This document shows, in pieces, positions 49,301 through 61,515 of a stretch of 64,000 nt of DNA (the stretch's first letter is position 1; the number at the start of each line of letters is the position of its first letter). Where the stretch lies: positions 1,659,501 through 1,723,500 of the forward strand of contig NC_091103.1 in the NCBI RefSeq assembly GCF_024713975.1, in the 5' to 3' direction. This stretch comes from Paralichthys olivaceus. Its lineage: Eukaryota > Chordata > Actinopteri > Pleuronectiformes > Paralichthyidae. Position numbers and translations under genes: made by a program. The notes beneath the pieces are model-generated. The model did no database searches, was not told the DNA's origin, and saw nothing but the letters and a program-made list of their open reading frames with translations.

Positions 49301-51252
49301 GCTGAAAGTTTTCATCTTTTGTTTCATAAATTTTGGCATCGTCCTGCCCAAAGTGATCCTGAAACTAAATTCTTCTTCACAGCATTTAATATTGGTAATC
49401 TTATTTACTTTTTCTACTCCATGACTGATTGTCGTCTTCTTTGCTTTTTGTTTCTTTTTATGTCTTTGACTTATTTTGCCAACAGCATTTTGAATATATG
49501 GACACACAGACACAGTGACTTTTAAAACATGACTCTGCTTCTTGTGCATGATTTCTCTACGAAACTGTGTAAGAAACAGAATGTGAATTCATAGCCAAAG
49601 GTATAAATCACTAATGATTTACAGAAATATGAAACCTGGGTAAACTTCTTATTGCCTTTTGTAAAGACACAACACAGCTGCAGCAATAATGTGATGGTCA
49701 ACACCATAAAGCAGGAGATTGTTATTTTGTACGACTCACTGTACAACCACGTCAGCAGGACAGAAGAGACAACACAGCAAGCTCTGTAATTATGTCTTAA
49801 AAACAAATAGTTTACCTTCTCACGGGAGTCCTGGACTTGGAGCGGGCTGGAGAGCCAGACCTAATGATACAGGAAATAACGAGGGTTTAATTACAGCTGT
49901 GACTGAAACCAAGGCAACACTATAGGCATCAACGACCGACTGAACAAATGACATGTGCCACACATGTACGTTAATTGACCGCCAAGGGAAGTAATAACGA
50001 TCGGTCCCATCCTCCAGCAGAAAAACTGGATGAACAAACAACATGTAGCTACAGATCAACAAGCTGCTCACCTGCTCCTGCGTCTAGAGTAAGATGGAGA
50101 TCTGCGGCGGCTCCTGAAAAAGGAAAAATGATTAACACTGGGCTCTCAAACAGCCGTGGTCGAACTGAATCAACATGACGAAATTCCACTGTTTACCATC
50201 ATGTATAATTTAGGAATAAAACACGCGCAAGTGTGAAAGAAACATTTATACATTATTAACCATAGACTCTGAGCTGCTTTCACATTATTAAATAACCAAT
50301 GAGCACCAACATCTACTGTTAATATTTTATGAGGCGAAGCCGACTTTCGATCCTGACTCACCGGCTGTGGCTACGGCTGCGGGAGTTAGAGCGATAGCGA
50401 CGTCCACGGGACCTGGACCTGGAGCGAGACCGAGAATGGGAGCGAGATCTGGAGAGGAAAGACAGAAAGTTTATTCACGTTTGTCCTCAAACATCCTGAA
50501 TACTTTCAGTGCAAAATAACGTTGAGCTTCATGAGCCTCTGATGTGCAGTGAAGAAGCAAACATGCAAGAAAACAGTCTGAAAATGTTCACCTGCTGCGA
50601 CGGCCCCTCTTGCTGAAGCGGTAACAGTCGTAGGCGTAATGACCTCGGTCCCCACACTGGTAACACCGGTCATTGGGGTCAAACTGGCGTCGACTGGGGC
50701 GCCCGCGGCCCTTCCTGGAGAGGCCTGTCGACAACTCCACACGAACCCGTGAACCACATAGGAGCCTGGGGAAAGGGTTATTCAGTAATTACTAAGAGAG
50801 CAACATTTGGAGAATTCATGCAGATTGATATTTTGATAAAACGAAAACCATCCGGCCAATTTAAGCCACCATTGTTTGCTGTACACAAGGAAGCCCAACA
50901 CTGTGGCATGGAAACCCCACTGACAATTAGTTTTGGTGGACCTCAATGCAGAACAAAGTACAATCACGCCACAGCATCTATTGTTTCTCTTTGTATTAGA
51001 AAAACTTACTGGGGTGTTATAAGATAGCACTTACTTTCCATCCATGCCTTTGACAGCATCTTCTGCATCTCTGGGATCCTCAAACTCCACGAAGGCAAAC
51101 CCGGGAGGGTTCCTCGCCACCCAGACACTTCTCAGTGGACCGTAATAACTGAACGCTCGCTCCAGCTCACCCTTCGCCGCACCATTGCCCAGGTCACCCA
51201 CGTACACTTTACAGTCCGTGGCCCGAGACGAACTACGGGAGTGGTGCGACAT
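46303..51252 (-). CDS. srsf7: Serine/arginine-rich splicing factor 7
   Basis: SR protein in splice-site choice and mRNA export. Exons: 51035-51252, 50592-50765, 50362-50448, 50072-50113, 49816-49860, 49055-49153 and 46303-46354; 238 residues in frame, the length I recall for human SRSF7. An N-terminal RRM (CKVYVGDLG...[20 protein letters not shown]) is followed by a CCHC zinc knuckle, [14 protein letters not shown], which sets SRSF7 apart from SRSF3. An Arg/Ser-rich domain then runs to the end ([34 protein letters not shown]). A 5' untranslated exon (52202 to about 52440) splices to just before the ATG. The last intron is unusually long (2.7 kb). The hnrnpl-srsf7 linkage recalls human HNRNPLL-SRSF7 at 2p22, so this may be an ohnologue. 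Confidence 0.94.
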
Positions 51253-51429
51253 CGTTCCTTACCTGTTGAGAGGAGAACATATTAACTTAAAGCTCTGGCT
51301 CAATAAAACCCCAGAGTGACAATTCTGGTCAGCAGGATGAGTGTCTCATTACTTAACACATATCTCTAAAGAGCCTTTCATTTGCACTAGTACACAAGCT
51401 TTATCACCTACACGTGTTTTATTGTTTTA

Positions 51430-51600
51430 TTGCCTCGGCCAAGGAGGCAATTTTTTATCTGAGTATGTTTGTGAGCTAGCAGGATTACGAACAAACATCT
51501 CAACTGAATACCATGAATTATTGTGAAGGTGTGGACGGCGACCAAAGCGGGACCAAAAAGATTTGAAGTCAATCCAGGAATTTTCTCCACAGTTCTTAAA
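51430..51600. repeat. Dispersed teleost repeat fragment (family A, 5' part)
   Basis: Begins 'ttgcctcggccaaggaggcaa', then 'gtttgtgagctagcaggattac', a signature I recall from teleost repeats. It lies in the srsf7 5' UTR intron (51263-52201). Confidence 0.55.
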
Positions 51601-52139
51601 TAATGAGCATTTATTCAACATTTATTTCTCCAAAATGAGAGTGTGATTATTTTTTAAATGTGTATTTTTACTTTCATCATATTGATCTTTTACATTAAAT
51701 AAAACGTGTGGATGTAAATATATCAACATACTGAATATTGAACTGATTATATTAATGTTGAGGTCTTGACTCTCTGATCGTGGATCAGATCCTGTGTTGG
51801 TGTGTGCAGGTGCAGCTGCTCCACATGGCCCCTCAGTGTTTGAACATGGAACTGTATCGATGCTGTGGAACATGACTGGAGATGATGCACTGTCCTCGTG
51901 TTGTCAAACACACAGCTCTTCGGTTTTAAATGTGTTCATGTGTTTTTATCACATCCGGGTCCACATGTTGTTCATGCTGTGTTCAGGTCCGCTTCAAACT
52001 CCCAGGCACGATCGTGGAAACGTTTCTAACTCACGTTTGAATAAAATCAGTGGGATATTTTCGAAGAGATCATCTTAATTATAAAAACATCACGTGTTGA
52101 GGTGTGTGAGTAAACCAGCGGTGAAATCCAGGGATTAGT

Positions 52140-52460
52140 CGGAGGCCTCCCTCTCCTCCCGCTCATAAACAATGGCGGCTGCACGCGTTGGCTAACGTTA
52201 CCTTTTCAGTCTCCGCTTCGTGACTCCGCTTCAGGCTCCAGTGGAACTTCTCCTCCGTGGAACACAGCCGGAGGTCGGAGTGAATCTGTGGCCGGCGGTG
52301 TGTGCAGACCTCACGTGCTGAACCGCCGCTCTGACGGACTTCTCCTCGTCTGTGCCGCCGCTCACCGGGTTAGCTTCGCGTTAGCTTCAGGTTAGCCACC
52401 AGCTCCGACCCGCGTGACTTCCGCTTCTGCGCACAGACACACTTCCGGTGACGATGGGAA
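52140..52460 (-). promoter_or_regulatory. srsf7 promoter and 5' untranslated exon
   Basis: GC- and CpG-rich. A donor AAAAG|GTAACG at 52201 closes a 5' untranslated exon that extends to about 52440. ACTTCCGGT at 52441-52449 is an ETS-type site, common at TATA-less start sites of RNA-processing genes. Confidence 0.6.
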
Positions 52461-53890
52461 CCCATAGCAACCAATGATTGTTGATTTATATTGTATTTAT
52501 TTTTATTCATTCATTCATTTTAATAACTCGTAACTGTGACTTCTTCTCTGTGTTTGATGTAATTAATCAAATAAAAGAAAACTCAAACACTGAAATACAT
52601 TAACACACATTTCTGTTTAACTGATTAACATATTGATTATCTGCATTCACAATATCGATATACAAAATAAAATAAAAATAGTTTAATAGTTTAACTGCGT
52701 TGCTCACTTATCTTATCATTTATTTTGTAAATCAAGTTGGTTCAGCTCAAAAACTAAAGTTCCACTGCTGATTTAAAAATGCATAAACAAGACAAAATGT
52801 AAGAATCCAACCTTTTCCAAAGTGCAACCATACCGGTGTAAAATTAGAAGTGAAAGTAGTCATTATGTGGAATTGCCCAATAATATATAATGTATTATAA
52901 TTCTTGATGCAACAGTGTGTTCACCACACATCTGTTTATAAACTACTGGGAAACTTGTGGCTGATAAGACCTTAACTTAATTTGACTTATATCAATAAAT
53001 CATTTATTTATTTTCCTCTTTATTATCTTTATTCATATCAGGATTGTTTGTGGCCATAGTGACATTAACAGTAAACTCGTCCTAGAGCTATTGATTATTT
53101 TCAGTTCATTGTTCAGTTTATTTAATGTAAGAAGTTCCCAAAGTGATGCCTTCAAACAGCTCAAGTAGACAAATAAAATGTCATTGAAATATAAATAACC
53201 CAAAAATGTTCAGTGACGCACTGTAGATAGAGGAAAAGCAACAAAGCCTCACATTTGAGAATCTGAAATAGAATCATTTATTGTTCTGCTTAATAAATAA
53301 CCATAGACTGTGTGTAAATAACATATATACATTACTGAAACAGTCGGGAGTTTAAAATCTTTTAATTGATTAAAGGAAGGATGTGATCTGCGTCAGGAAC
53401 TCATTACATTTTGGTGTGGATCTGGATCAGGGGCCAGATGTCGGAGTTTTCTTCACCTTCTTCGACTTTGTGAGTTCGGGCATGTTTCAAATCTTCTCTA
53501 TTTTCCCACTGATGTGGATGAGTGTGTGTAATCTGATTGAATTTAAGACGACCGTTGGGCCTTGTCGGAGGTATGAGCTCCACTGAGAGACATCTGTGTG
53601 TTTTTTAACATCTCTCAAGGAAAACCAACAACCCAGTTAAAAAGGAATGTCCTGATAATGTGTTTCCCTTTTACCAACTCCAGTGTTATATTTATTTTAT
53701 TACTGAAGCTTTAAATTGTGTTATTTTTCCCTGAAAAGAGTCACTGCTGTCAGCGCTGAGTCGTTTTCAACAGAACTTTAGAGAAACTTCCACCATGTCA
53801 GATCCCAGTGTGTGTTTTTGACAGTTGCTCGCTCAGTGCAGAAATAAAGACTCGGACACGTCGACTCCTTGAAAATAAATAAACTATATT
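52460..53890. other. AT-rich intergenic region between srsf7 and slc8a
   Basis: No exon or ORF of note. It contains a family A repeat fragment at 53370-53600 and many short A/T runs. Confidence 0.6.
53370..53600. repeat. Dispersed teleost repeat fragment (family A, 3' part)
   Basis: Contains 'ttttggtgtggatctggatca', 'gattgaatttaag' and 'gttgggccttgtcggaggtat', the last matching 'cgggccttggtggaggaatga' near 60138. Confidence 0.6.
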
Positions 53891-54349
53891 CAAATAAGGT
53901 CTTCATTTTCTTCCAGTAACACGTTACACCTCATGCCATGTTCTCAAAAACAAGTTGTCAATTTTTTTCTGCATTTCATAAAAAACTTTTTTTTATATCA
54001 TCTTCAGTTAATAATTTATTACAACATTGAATAAATGTTTATGTCTAATCACGTGATATTGTAGTAACTCAGTCGTTATTTCCCTACAAAGGTTCAGGCA
54101 GAGAGAAATTTTCATTATCACAGGAAAAAACTTCACAGAGACACATTGAAGAGCAAGACCTGGAGGAGGGGACAGACAGGGAGGGGGGGGGGGGGACACA
54201 GCCACTAACACGGACACAGAAATATCATACGATTAACAAACGAAAAACAAATGACCTGGGATGTTGCGTGTTGCAGACGTAGAGGACTCTTTTCACAGCT
54301 TCGGAGGGAAACAAAACAAACTTGACACTGAATCTAAAAATGCTGTCTG

Positions 54350-54389
<40 letters not shown>

Positions 54390-56836
54390 TCATTGTATCT
54401 GTGCGGAGTTGTGTCTGCGTGTGCACACCTGCTCATTTTATTTCACAAAGCTCCTCCTGTGTTTGGGACTGTGGGGAATCAACCTGATAAAATATGCCTA
54501 TAGGTGTCCATCACAGTAGACCATGCTGCTAACACACACACATACATCATGCATACACAGAGGGAGGGGGCAAACACTGAGGCACACCGGGGTGGGAGGG
54601 GTGAGGAGGGGGAGAGTCTGGATCGGGGAGGGGGGGGCATCACATCTAGCTACAGAACAGCAAAGGCCGAAGCCGGACACGTTAGTACAGAAGTTCATGG
54701 AAACAAGGAACATTGTCTGGATGTTGTAGACAGTTCTGTTTCTGGGTGCTGAGCCACATCTGGGTCACATCTGCCGGGATGAAGCTGATCCCGTCCGTAC
54801 ACACTGGTCTCCTCAGTCACAGATCACACATGAGTTCACACCTGTTCACCTGTGTGTGTGTGTGTCAGTGTGTGTGTGTGTCAGTGTGTGTTCAGTTACA
54901 GCTTCTGTTCCCAGCTCACACACGTCTGACCTGCTTCACAACCTCCTTCAAATGTCCCTGTTCCGCTCACGTCAACCCGAGACTGACAATCATGCTGGCA
55001 ATGTTCCACGCTGTTTCTTCATGTAAACATGCTACTTACACTTACACCTCCTCCTGCAGGAGGACTGCGGGACCAAATGTACGTTGGCAGAGGGAAACAA
55101 CGAAACACAGAAAAAACTAACGTGGGAACTGACCTCTCATCAAAGCCACAAACAAAGAAGAGACAATTTTTTTGCCTGTATTGCAAGTTGAAACCAAACG
55201 TCTTGAACTAAACTCCAAACTGTTGGCGTCAAGGACCATAGATAAATAATCTTCAGGTAAATAAATAAATATCTAAATAGTCTCGTGAGACGAAATATAC
55301 ATAAGTAACAGAGACACAAACGAGTCAGCAGACAAACTATCTGAGTACATGAGATGAGATAACGTTTGATGACACACGACATGTTTGAGCAGTTTCAAAG
55401 GGGAGTTTCCTCTGTGGAAAATATATCAAAATCCAATCCACTAACGATGTCATCAACACAACCAACCGGACACGTTGATTCTACTCGAAACGTCGTTCAG
55501 AAGTACAAAAAAGTCTAACTTGGCTACATCTGTACGGAAAAGATACAAAACTGGTTTTAGAAAGTTCTACAAAGTGTAGTCAGGGTAAATGAATCTAATC
55601 CTTCCGATAGATTTATGTAGAATAACAGTTTCAGCTTGTATAGCACTTATCATTTGTGGGTGAGATGTTTTGAAATGCACCTGCAGCACAAACGACGTGA
55701 TCAAATCTCATGCACCAAAGGATCCTGGACACTCGATGCTTCCTGTCTGAGCCGATAATCAATATTTTAATTTTCCGCTCGCAGCTTTAGTTCAAGCTCT
55801 GACTTTCCAGCATTGAAACTAATGAACCTGGAGTGTCAGTGTGTAAATGTCACAGCAGATTAGAAGTTTAATGTTTTCCTCTGTTTGAGTGTTTGTTCCC
55901 GACTGTGTCACTGAAGGAAGGCCGGTGTTCTAACGTCAACAAACTCCACATCCACAATAATACGTTTTTGTTTTTTAATTAAAATGATATCCGTCCGCCC
56001 GCACTCAATTAGCTCTGTATAAGTAACGCACCTGGAGGAGCAGGTCACATGACACTGGTCATGTGGTGTAAACAGGAAGCAGATTGTCTCTGCAGGTGGT
56101 GACAGAAAATACTACGAATGAGGAATGAGGATGGTGAAAAGTGAGAGCTGGGATTTTCTTTTCTTTTCTTGTGACCCCGTCATCGTTTCCAAACTTCTCA
56201 GGTTCTAGTGGTCGAGTGGTGCGGGCGGCAGCTGTAACCGTGGCAATAGTGATGTGTTTTAAAACTAAAACGTAATAGTGTGGATGCAGCTTCAAACCTG
56301 CAGTGTTCAGACCTGCAGGTTATAAACAAAGTGGAGAACGTTAGATCACAGTTAATCTTCTTCAGAATGTAAAGTCTTGTATCTTAACATACATGGTCAT
56401 AATGTGAGGGGGGGGGACAGTTTGTACAGCTGAAAGCTTCAATACTAGATTTTCACTGGAGACTTTTCCTTAAGGCTCTGACTGGGCGCTGCACTGAAGC
56501 ACGAGTGTAAATCAACATCCTGCGTCCTGACTGAAGTCTGGATCAGGATCCTGTGTCCTGATCGATATGTTGTGTTGTCAATCTGGATGATTTGGGATCT
56601 AATCAGTTATTAAGTGGCTTAAATGTGATTTAGTGTATTTTCTTCAACGTAAACTAACACTGTTAAATCTTGTTCGACCGTCCATGCACGTTTGTCTGAC
56701 ATGCAGCTAACGATGGAGGATTAGTCTGTCAGGGTACATGCCACATTAATGGATTAGTTTGTCATGACCACACCACACCGTGACGACGCAGCAAGAAACC
56801 TCAAAGTTTGCAGCTTCAGTGTTCGTCCTGTCAGCC

Positions 56837-56887
<51 letters not shown>

Positions 56888-57924
56888 ACGCACCTGTACA
56901 CACGAGACGCTCTGAGAGTTTCTGTTTTAACTGAGCGAACACACACACACAAATGAATGGATGTAATTTACAGGTGGACTCTATTCATTCCCTTTTAAAT
57001 AGTTTATATGTGACTCATTATGTGAAGATGCATCATATCTGCCTACACATGCAAATGAAACAATCCTTCAGTCTGATACACAAACCTCCGTCAGACAGAG
57101 AAGTGCCCGACGTCTGACTGAGGTATGGCTCTTTAAAAACTTCACCAGTTTATCCTCCGTCTGTTTGGTTAAAACTTGAGTCTCTCTTCTCGATGATCAG
57201 GATCAGAAACCTTCTTTCTGCTGTATTTTGACTCGTTCTCTGGGCTCATTTCTTCTTTGACTCTTTCGGCGGCAGGTGTCACGTCCTGCCTCCTGAAAAC
57301 ACGACACTCTATATGTACACTGGTTTTGACTATTTACAGTGCGTGTGGAGAAACGCCTTCATCTAAACTATTAGACAAGCATCAGCTCTCCGGTCGTAAA
57401 CAAGCGCTATGGTATTGATATTGTAAACAATCCACTCCTTCTGTCACACAGCGCTCCACCTCCTCTGGGAAGAGACGTGGAGCTGGACGAGCAAAGGTGG
57501 TGATACAGACGAGAGGAGGACGGAGAACTTCTGTCTGCCCACACCCACAGTCCTGCTCTCCTCCATCACAGGTCTGATGTGATCCAAACTAAACCCAGCT
57601 GACGTTAAGATGAACCACAGAAAGAATCAGCTCTCCAGAGGCCGACCTTCTCTTCACACTGAACCTTCACACTCTGCTGCAGCAGCTTCACTAACACTTC
57701 CTCTCGCCCTCCATCATGCCTGTCACTGGGCGTGTCTGCATGATCTGCTAGCATGTGTGTACATATAAAGTGTGTGTGTGCACATGAAGTATTTGGGTGT
57801 CCACCTCCAGGCTGCAGCGAGCCCTGTTAAACTGATAGACTCTACACGTGTTTGAAGTGTGTGTTAATGTGTGTGTATGTGTGTTGTTGTGCAATATTCT
57901 CCCACAACTTCTATCATCTCCTTT
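53891..57924 (-). other. Probable long 3' UTR of the slc8a gene
   Basis: About 4 kb with no exon of another gene recognised on either strand. A minus-strand AATAAA at 54015-54020 could end a roughly 3.9-kb 3' UTR. It holds TG/CA runs (54349-54388; 56838-56881), a poly-G run (54184-54194) and an interrupted TG run (54850-54890). That it is one UTR is inference. Confidence 0.4.
56838..56881. repeat. (CA)n microsatellite
   Basis: A pure CA run of about 22 units in the slc8a 3' region. Confidence 0.97.
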
Positions 57925-60900
57925 TTAAAAGCTGCCGATGTGGCAGTAAGCCTCCAGGCTGGAGAAGAGGATGTAGAGGAACCACAGGCCGAGGAACAGC
58001 AGCGTGGTCAGGAGGCGGGGGACCTTCGGGCCGCCGAGCTCTCCGCCGATGGAGGGCCGGCGTCTGAACAGGAGCACGGCCATGCTGATGAAAGCGAAGA
58101 TGGTGAAGAGGGTGACGGAGAAAGCCAGCGAGCCCGGCTCCACCCTGAACTCCTTCCCTTGGACTTTCCAATAGATGGCAGCCACTGACCAGGCCACGCC
58201 GATCCCTAGGAACACGTTGACGGCGTTGCTACCGGTGACATTTCCAACGGATGCGTCGGCGTGTTGGTCGTGCATGGCGGCCACTTTGCTAGCAAAGGTG
58301 TCTGGGATGAGAGAAAGACGTGGAAATCACTCAACACACACACGTGCAGATGACATTTGCATATTCTGAATTCCTACATTCATGTCCCTCCTGAAACAGT
58401 TTGATGAGGTGAGTTAAAGTTACCTGGTTTAAATCACGTGGTCTGCACAGCTACTAAAATCACTTCCTGTGCAGATGTGCACTCACCTGGAATAGAAGTC
58501 CCCAATGCCACAAACACCACGGCGGTCACAGTGTCCCGCAGCCCCACGGTGCAGCCGAAGTGCGACGCCAAATCTCCGATGACGGCGGTGAGGAGGCCGA
58601 TGGAACTGATGGAGACCAAGAAACAGGCCCAGCCGTTCCAGTACTCTGTGGGCGGGACGCAGGCAAACAGCACCTTCCAGAAGACGGTGAGGAAATGCAT
58701 GACGTAGTCGCAACATGACGGAAGACGCTCCTCGTCTTCATCACCATCACCTGAGGGGGAAGAAACAGAAGTTCAAGTTGTTTCAAGCAGTGCAATAGTT
58801 AAATTAAAATAAAGGTAGAAAGAGCTTAGTATAAAAAAAGTCAAATACAATATAAAACTAAAAGTATATACATTCAAAGGTTGAAATGAAGCATGACAAG
58901 TGTGTGTGAATCGTTATGTGTATGTTATAATTAAGTACAAACAGCATCTGAGGTCACAGAATATTCAGATCAAATATTCAGACTTTAAATTCCTGCACAT
59001 TTGACACCAGTGGGAATAATCCCTGTCTGCAGTGAACTGTCACTTCCACTAGGTGGCGTCCTTGATTTACGAAACACCTCAGGATGAGTTTCAGTGTTTG
59101 TTCAGTTTTTCATGTCCCTTCATATTCTGCTGAAATTAAAACCCAAAGTTCTTTATTCAAGCAACAGTTGAATCAGGAGACTGTGACGGACCCACTGAGC
59201 AAGGCACGGAATTCCAAAACTGCTCATCGGGCCGTTTACCAAGAACCGTGGTGAGGTCTGTGGTGTATTTGCTGGAGGGAGTGACATCCTCCTCCTCCAC
59301 GTCTCAGGAGCAGCAGCACAATCTGACATTTATCTGAACTAACCCCATGTTTTTGTTTCACCCCCTTAAAACTAATACTGAGTCTTTTAATTGGAAGAGG
59401 CGGATTTTCTGTCTCAACTTCCACAAGATCAAAAACACTGGGTTCGATACTCGTCTAGACATCAGGTGGGCGGCTGAAAATAATGATAACAACCTCTGTA
59501 TAAATCAGCAGAACCGATACATGACGACAACAACAATACACAAAGTTAATCACATGTCAAGCAGTGATAAGAGTTTAATACATTCCTGTGGAGCTGCATT
59601 TAAATTGAAAAGAACAATCAGAGGCAGGCAGAGGAATGAACATCACCTGCTTCTGTGAAAATGTATTAAAACTCAACTGTTGGTGAATCTAAAGGTCCGA
59701 CTCCAACATGTCAGCCTGATTTATATTAATCTGATTAATGAATTGATTCACTCTGAATGATTCAGATGCTTGAATTCGTCTTGATGATGATCCATGAAGC
59801 CGTGTACATGAAGTATGGAACATGTATTTGTACACACTGACCTGCGCTGACAGTCACCGCCTCCACAAACTGTTCCCTCCACGAGTGTGTGCCGATCACC
59901 AGCGCCAGGTTGGTCTTCTTGATGAGCTTGTCAACTGTGCTCTGGAGATCAGAAGCAAAACACACGTCATTAATAAGCAGCCGAACAGATCTACATGAAA
60001 CCTGGTGGAAGGATCGGACAGAGAAAGAAGCAACACATTTTAAACACTTTCTTTAAAGTGGTGAAACAACGTTAAACAAGAATCATTCATGGATCTTAAT
60101 GAAAGAAAAGTGTGTGAACTTTGGTGCAGCTTGATGTCGGGCCTTGGTGGAGGAATGAGCTTCACAATCATTTAATTAATTTCCTGGTGCCCACAGCAAA
60201 CACAGCCTCACACATTGATCTCAATCTAAATGCCAATCATGCTGAATTGCATTATTCCCCCAAATTGATTCTCACTAAACACAAATCATAAGAGACGAGA
60301 CCAATTACATTTCAACGCAGGGTTGGGTTCACTTAATAATCACCCGGAGGATGAGGAGACTCAATTCTGGTGTTTGCACTTATGAGAAGAGCAACGGCTC
60401 TGTTTAGTGCTCGTTCTTTATTCTCTCGGCCGCTCGGTGATTTACTCTCGAACGCTGCTGCTTTCTTATTGGCTGAAAGTGAAGTGGATGTTTGATTTGT
60501 CTGCTTCCTCTGTCAAGATGAACTTTTATATTTCTGAATGTTTAGCGTCAGGAGGGCTCAGAACCAAACGCTGCTCACACCTTTACTTTAATTAACGTTT
60601 ACACACAGACCCAGAGGTGTGAAACACTTTGCTCAGCACTTCACAAACACACACTAAAGGGAGCTGGAACATTTGTTCAATGAAATCTCTATTGTTTCAA
60701 TTTCCTTAAGAGTAATTTAAAAATATGAATTTGTTATTTTCTGTGTTGGATCTTTTGTGAATGGAGACTTTTGCTCTGACAGTGAGTTTATCTGGTTTCA
60801 CTGCTGGCAGGGTCAGTGGGGACTGGCTTTGAGGTTGTGCCTGCTTGAACTTAAAATACACTTGAGCCCACACTTTAAATATCTGGGTTCTGCTCCTGGT

Positions 60901-61515
60901 CCATTTCCTCACTGTCAGCTGCAGCAGCGCTCTGTGCATGTCAGAGAGTCACAATCCTGCACGCCTGGAGCGAGCGGCTGCATCGAGGGCAACTCGTACA
61001 CTTTCAATAATTCAGAGCCACATTAGGTTTGCTTGCTGAAAGGGCTCAGCCGTGTGACAGAGAGTGTAAAGGTGGTTCACAGTGAAGCAGAGTTCAATTC
61101 TTTTTATTCAACCCAAACACAGAAATGACTCCAGGAGAGAAATAATCTGATATTACGCTGATAGGTCAGGAAATAAATACAGTAAATATACAAAATGTTA
61201 TTTTGGCTATAAATATTTCATCTTTTACTTTTGTGATGTTGCTGCTTATACATGTGATATTTATCTATAACTCTCTATGTTGAAGACTTACACAATGAAA
61301 AACAGAAACCACTGCTGAACATGAGTCGCTGCTCTCCGAGAGGAGATCAGGCCAGATATGAATGAATGAATGAATGAATGAATGTTGCACCTTGAACTCG
61401 TACGACTCCTCGATGACCACCTCCAAGCGACTGTGCTCTCCCAGGATGGGCTTCCCCATCTCAGCTATCCTGCGAGCCTCCTCCTCCTCAGAACTCATCT
61501 GCCCCTCCACACCCT
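57925..61515 (-). CDS. slc8a2: Na+/Ca2+ exchanger (SLC8 family), C-terminal part; 5' end outside window
   Basis: Plasma-membrane antiporter, 3 Na+ in for 1 Ca2+ out. Four 3' exons are seen: 61391-61515, 59842-59941, 58487-58750 and 57925-58301. The first encodes the end of the second Ca2+-binding Calx-beta domain (EEEEARRIAEMGKPILGEHS...IEESYEFK). Then come VDKLIKKTNLALVIGTHSWR, FLTVFWKVLFACVPPTEY and the alpha-2 repeat (IGDLASHFGCTVGL, GTSIPDTFASK, GNVTGSNAVNVFLG). The end is SSLEAYCHIGSF, where mammalian members end in a similar GF. All four exons join in frame. Assignment to slc8a2, not slc8a1, rests on AIYWKVQGKEF and on the 19q13-like neighbours, so the paralogue is uncertain. Upstream exons must lie beyond 64000. 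Confidence 0.88.
59995..60175. repeat. Dispersed teleost repeat fragment (family A)
   Basis: Shares 'catggatcttaatga', 'tttggtgcag' and 'gggccttggtggaggaatgag' with the other family A fragments. It is in an slc8a intron. Confidence 0.6.
61356..61383. repeat. (GAAT)n microsatellite next to slc8a exon donor
   Basis: About seven GAAT units, a few bases from the donor at 61390, on the intron side. Confidence 0.95.
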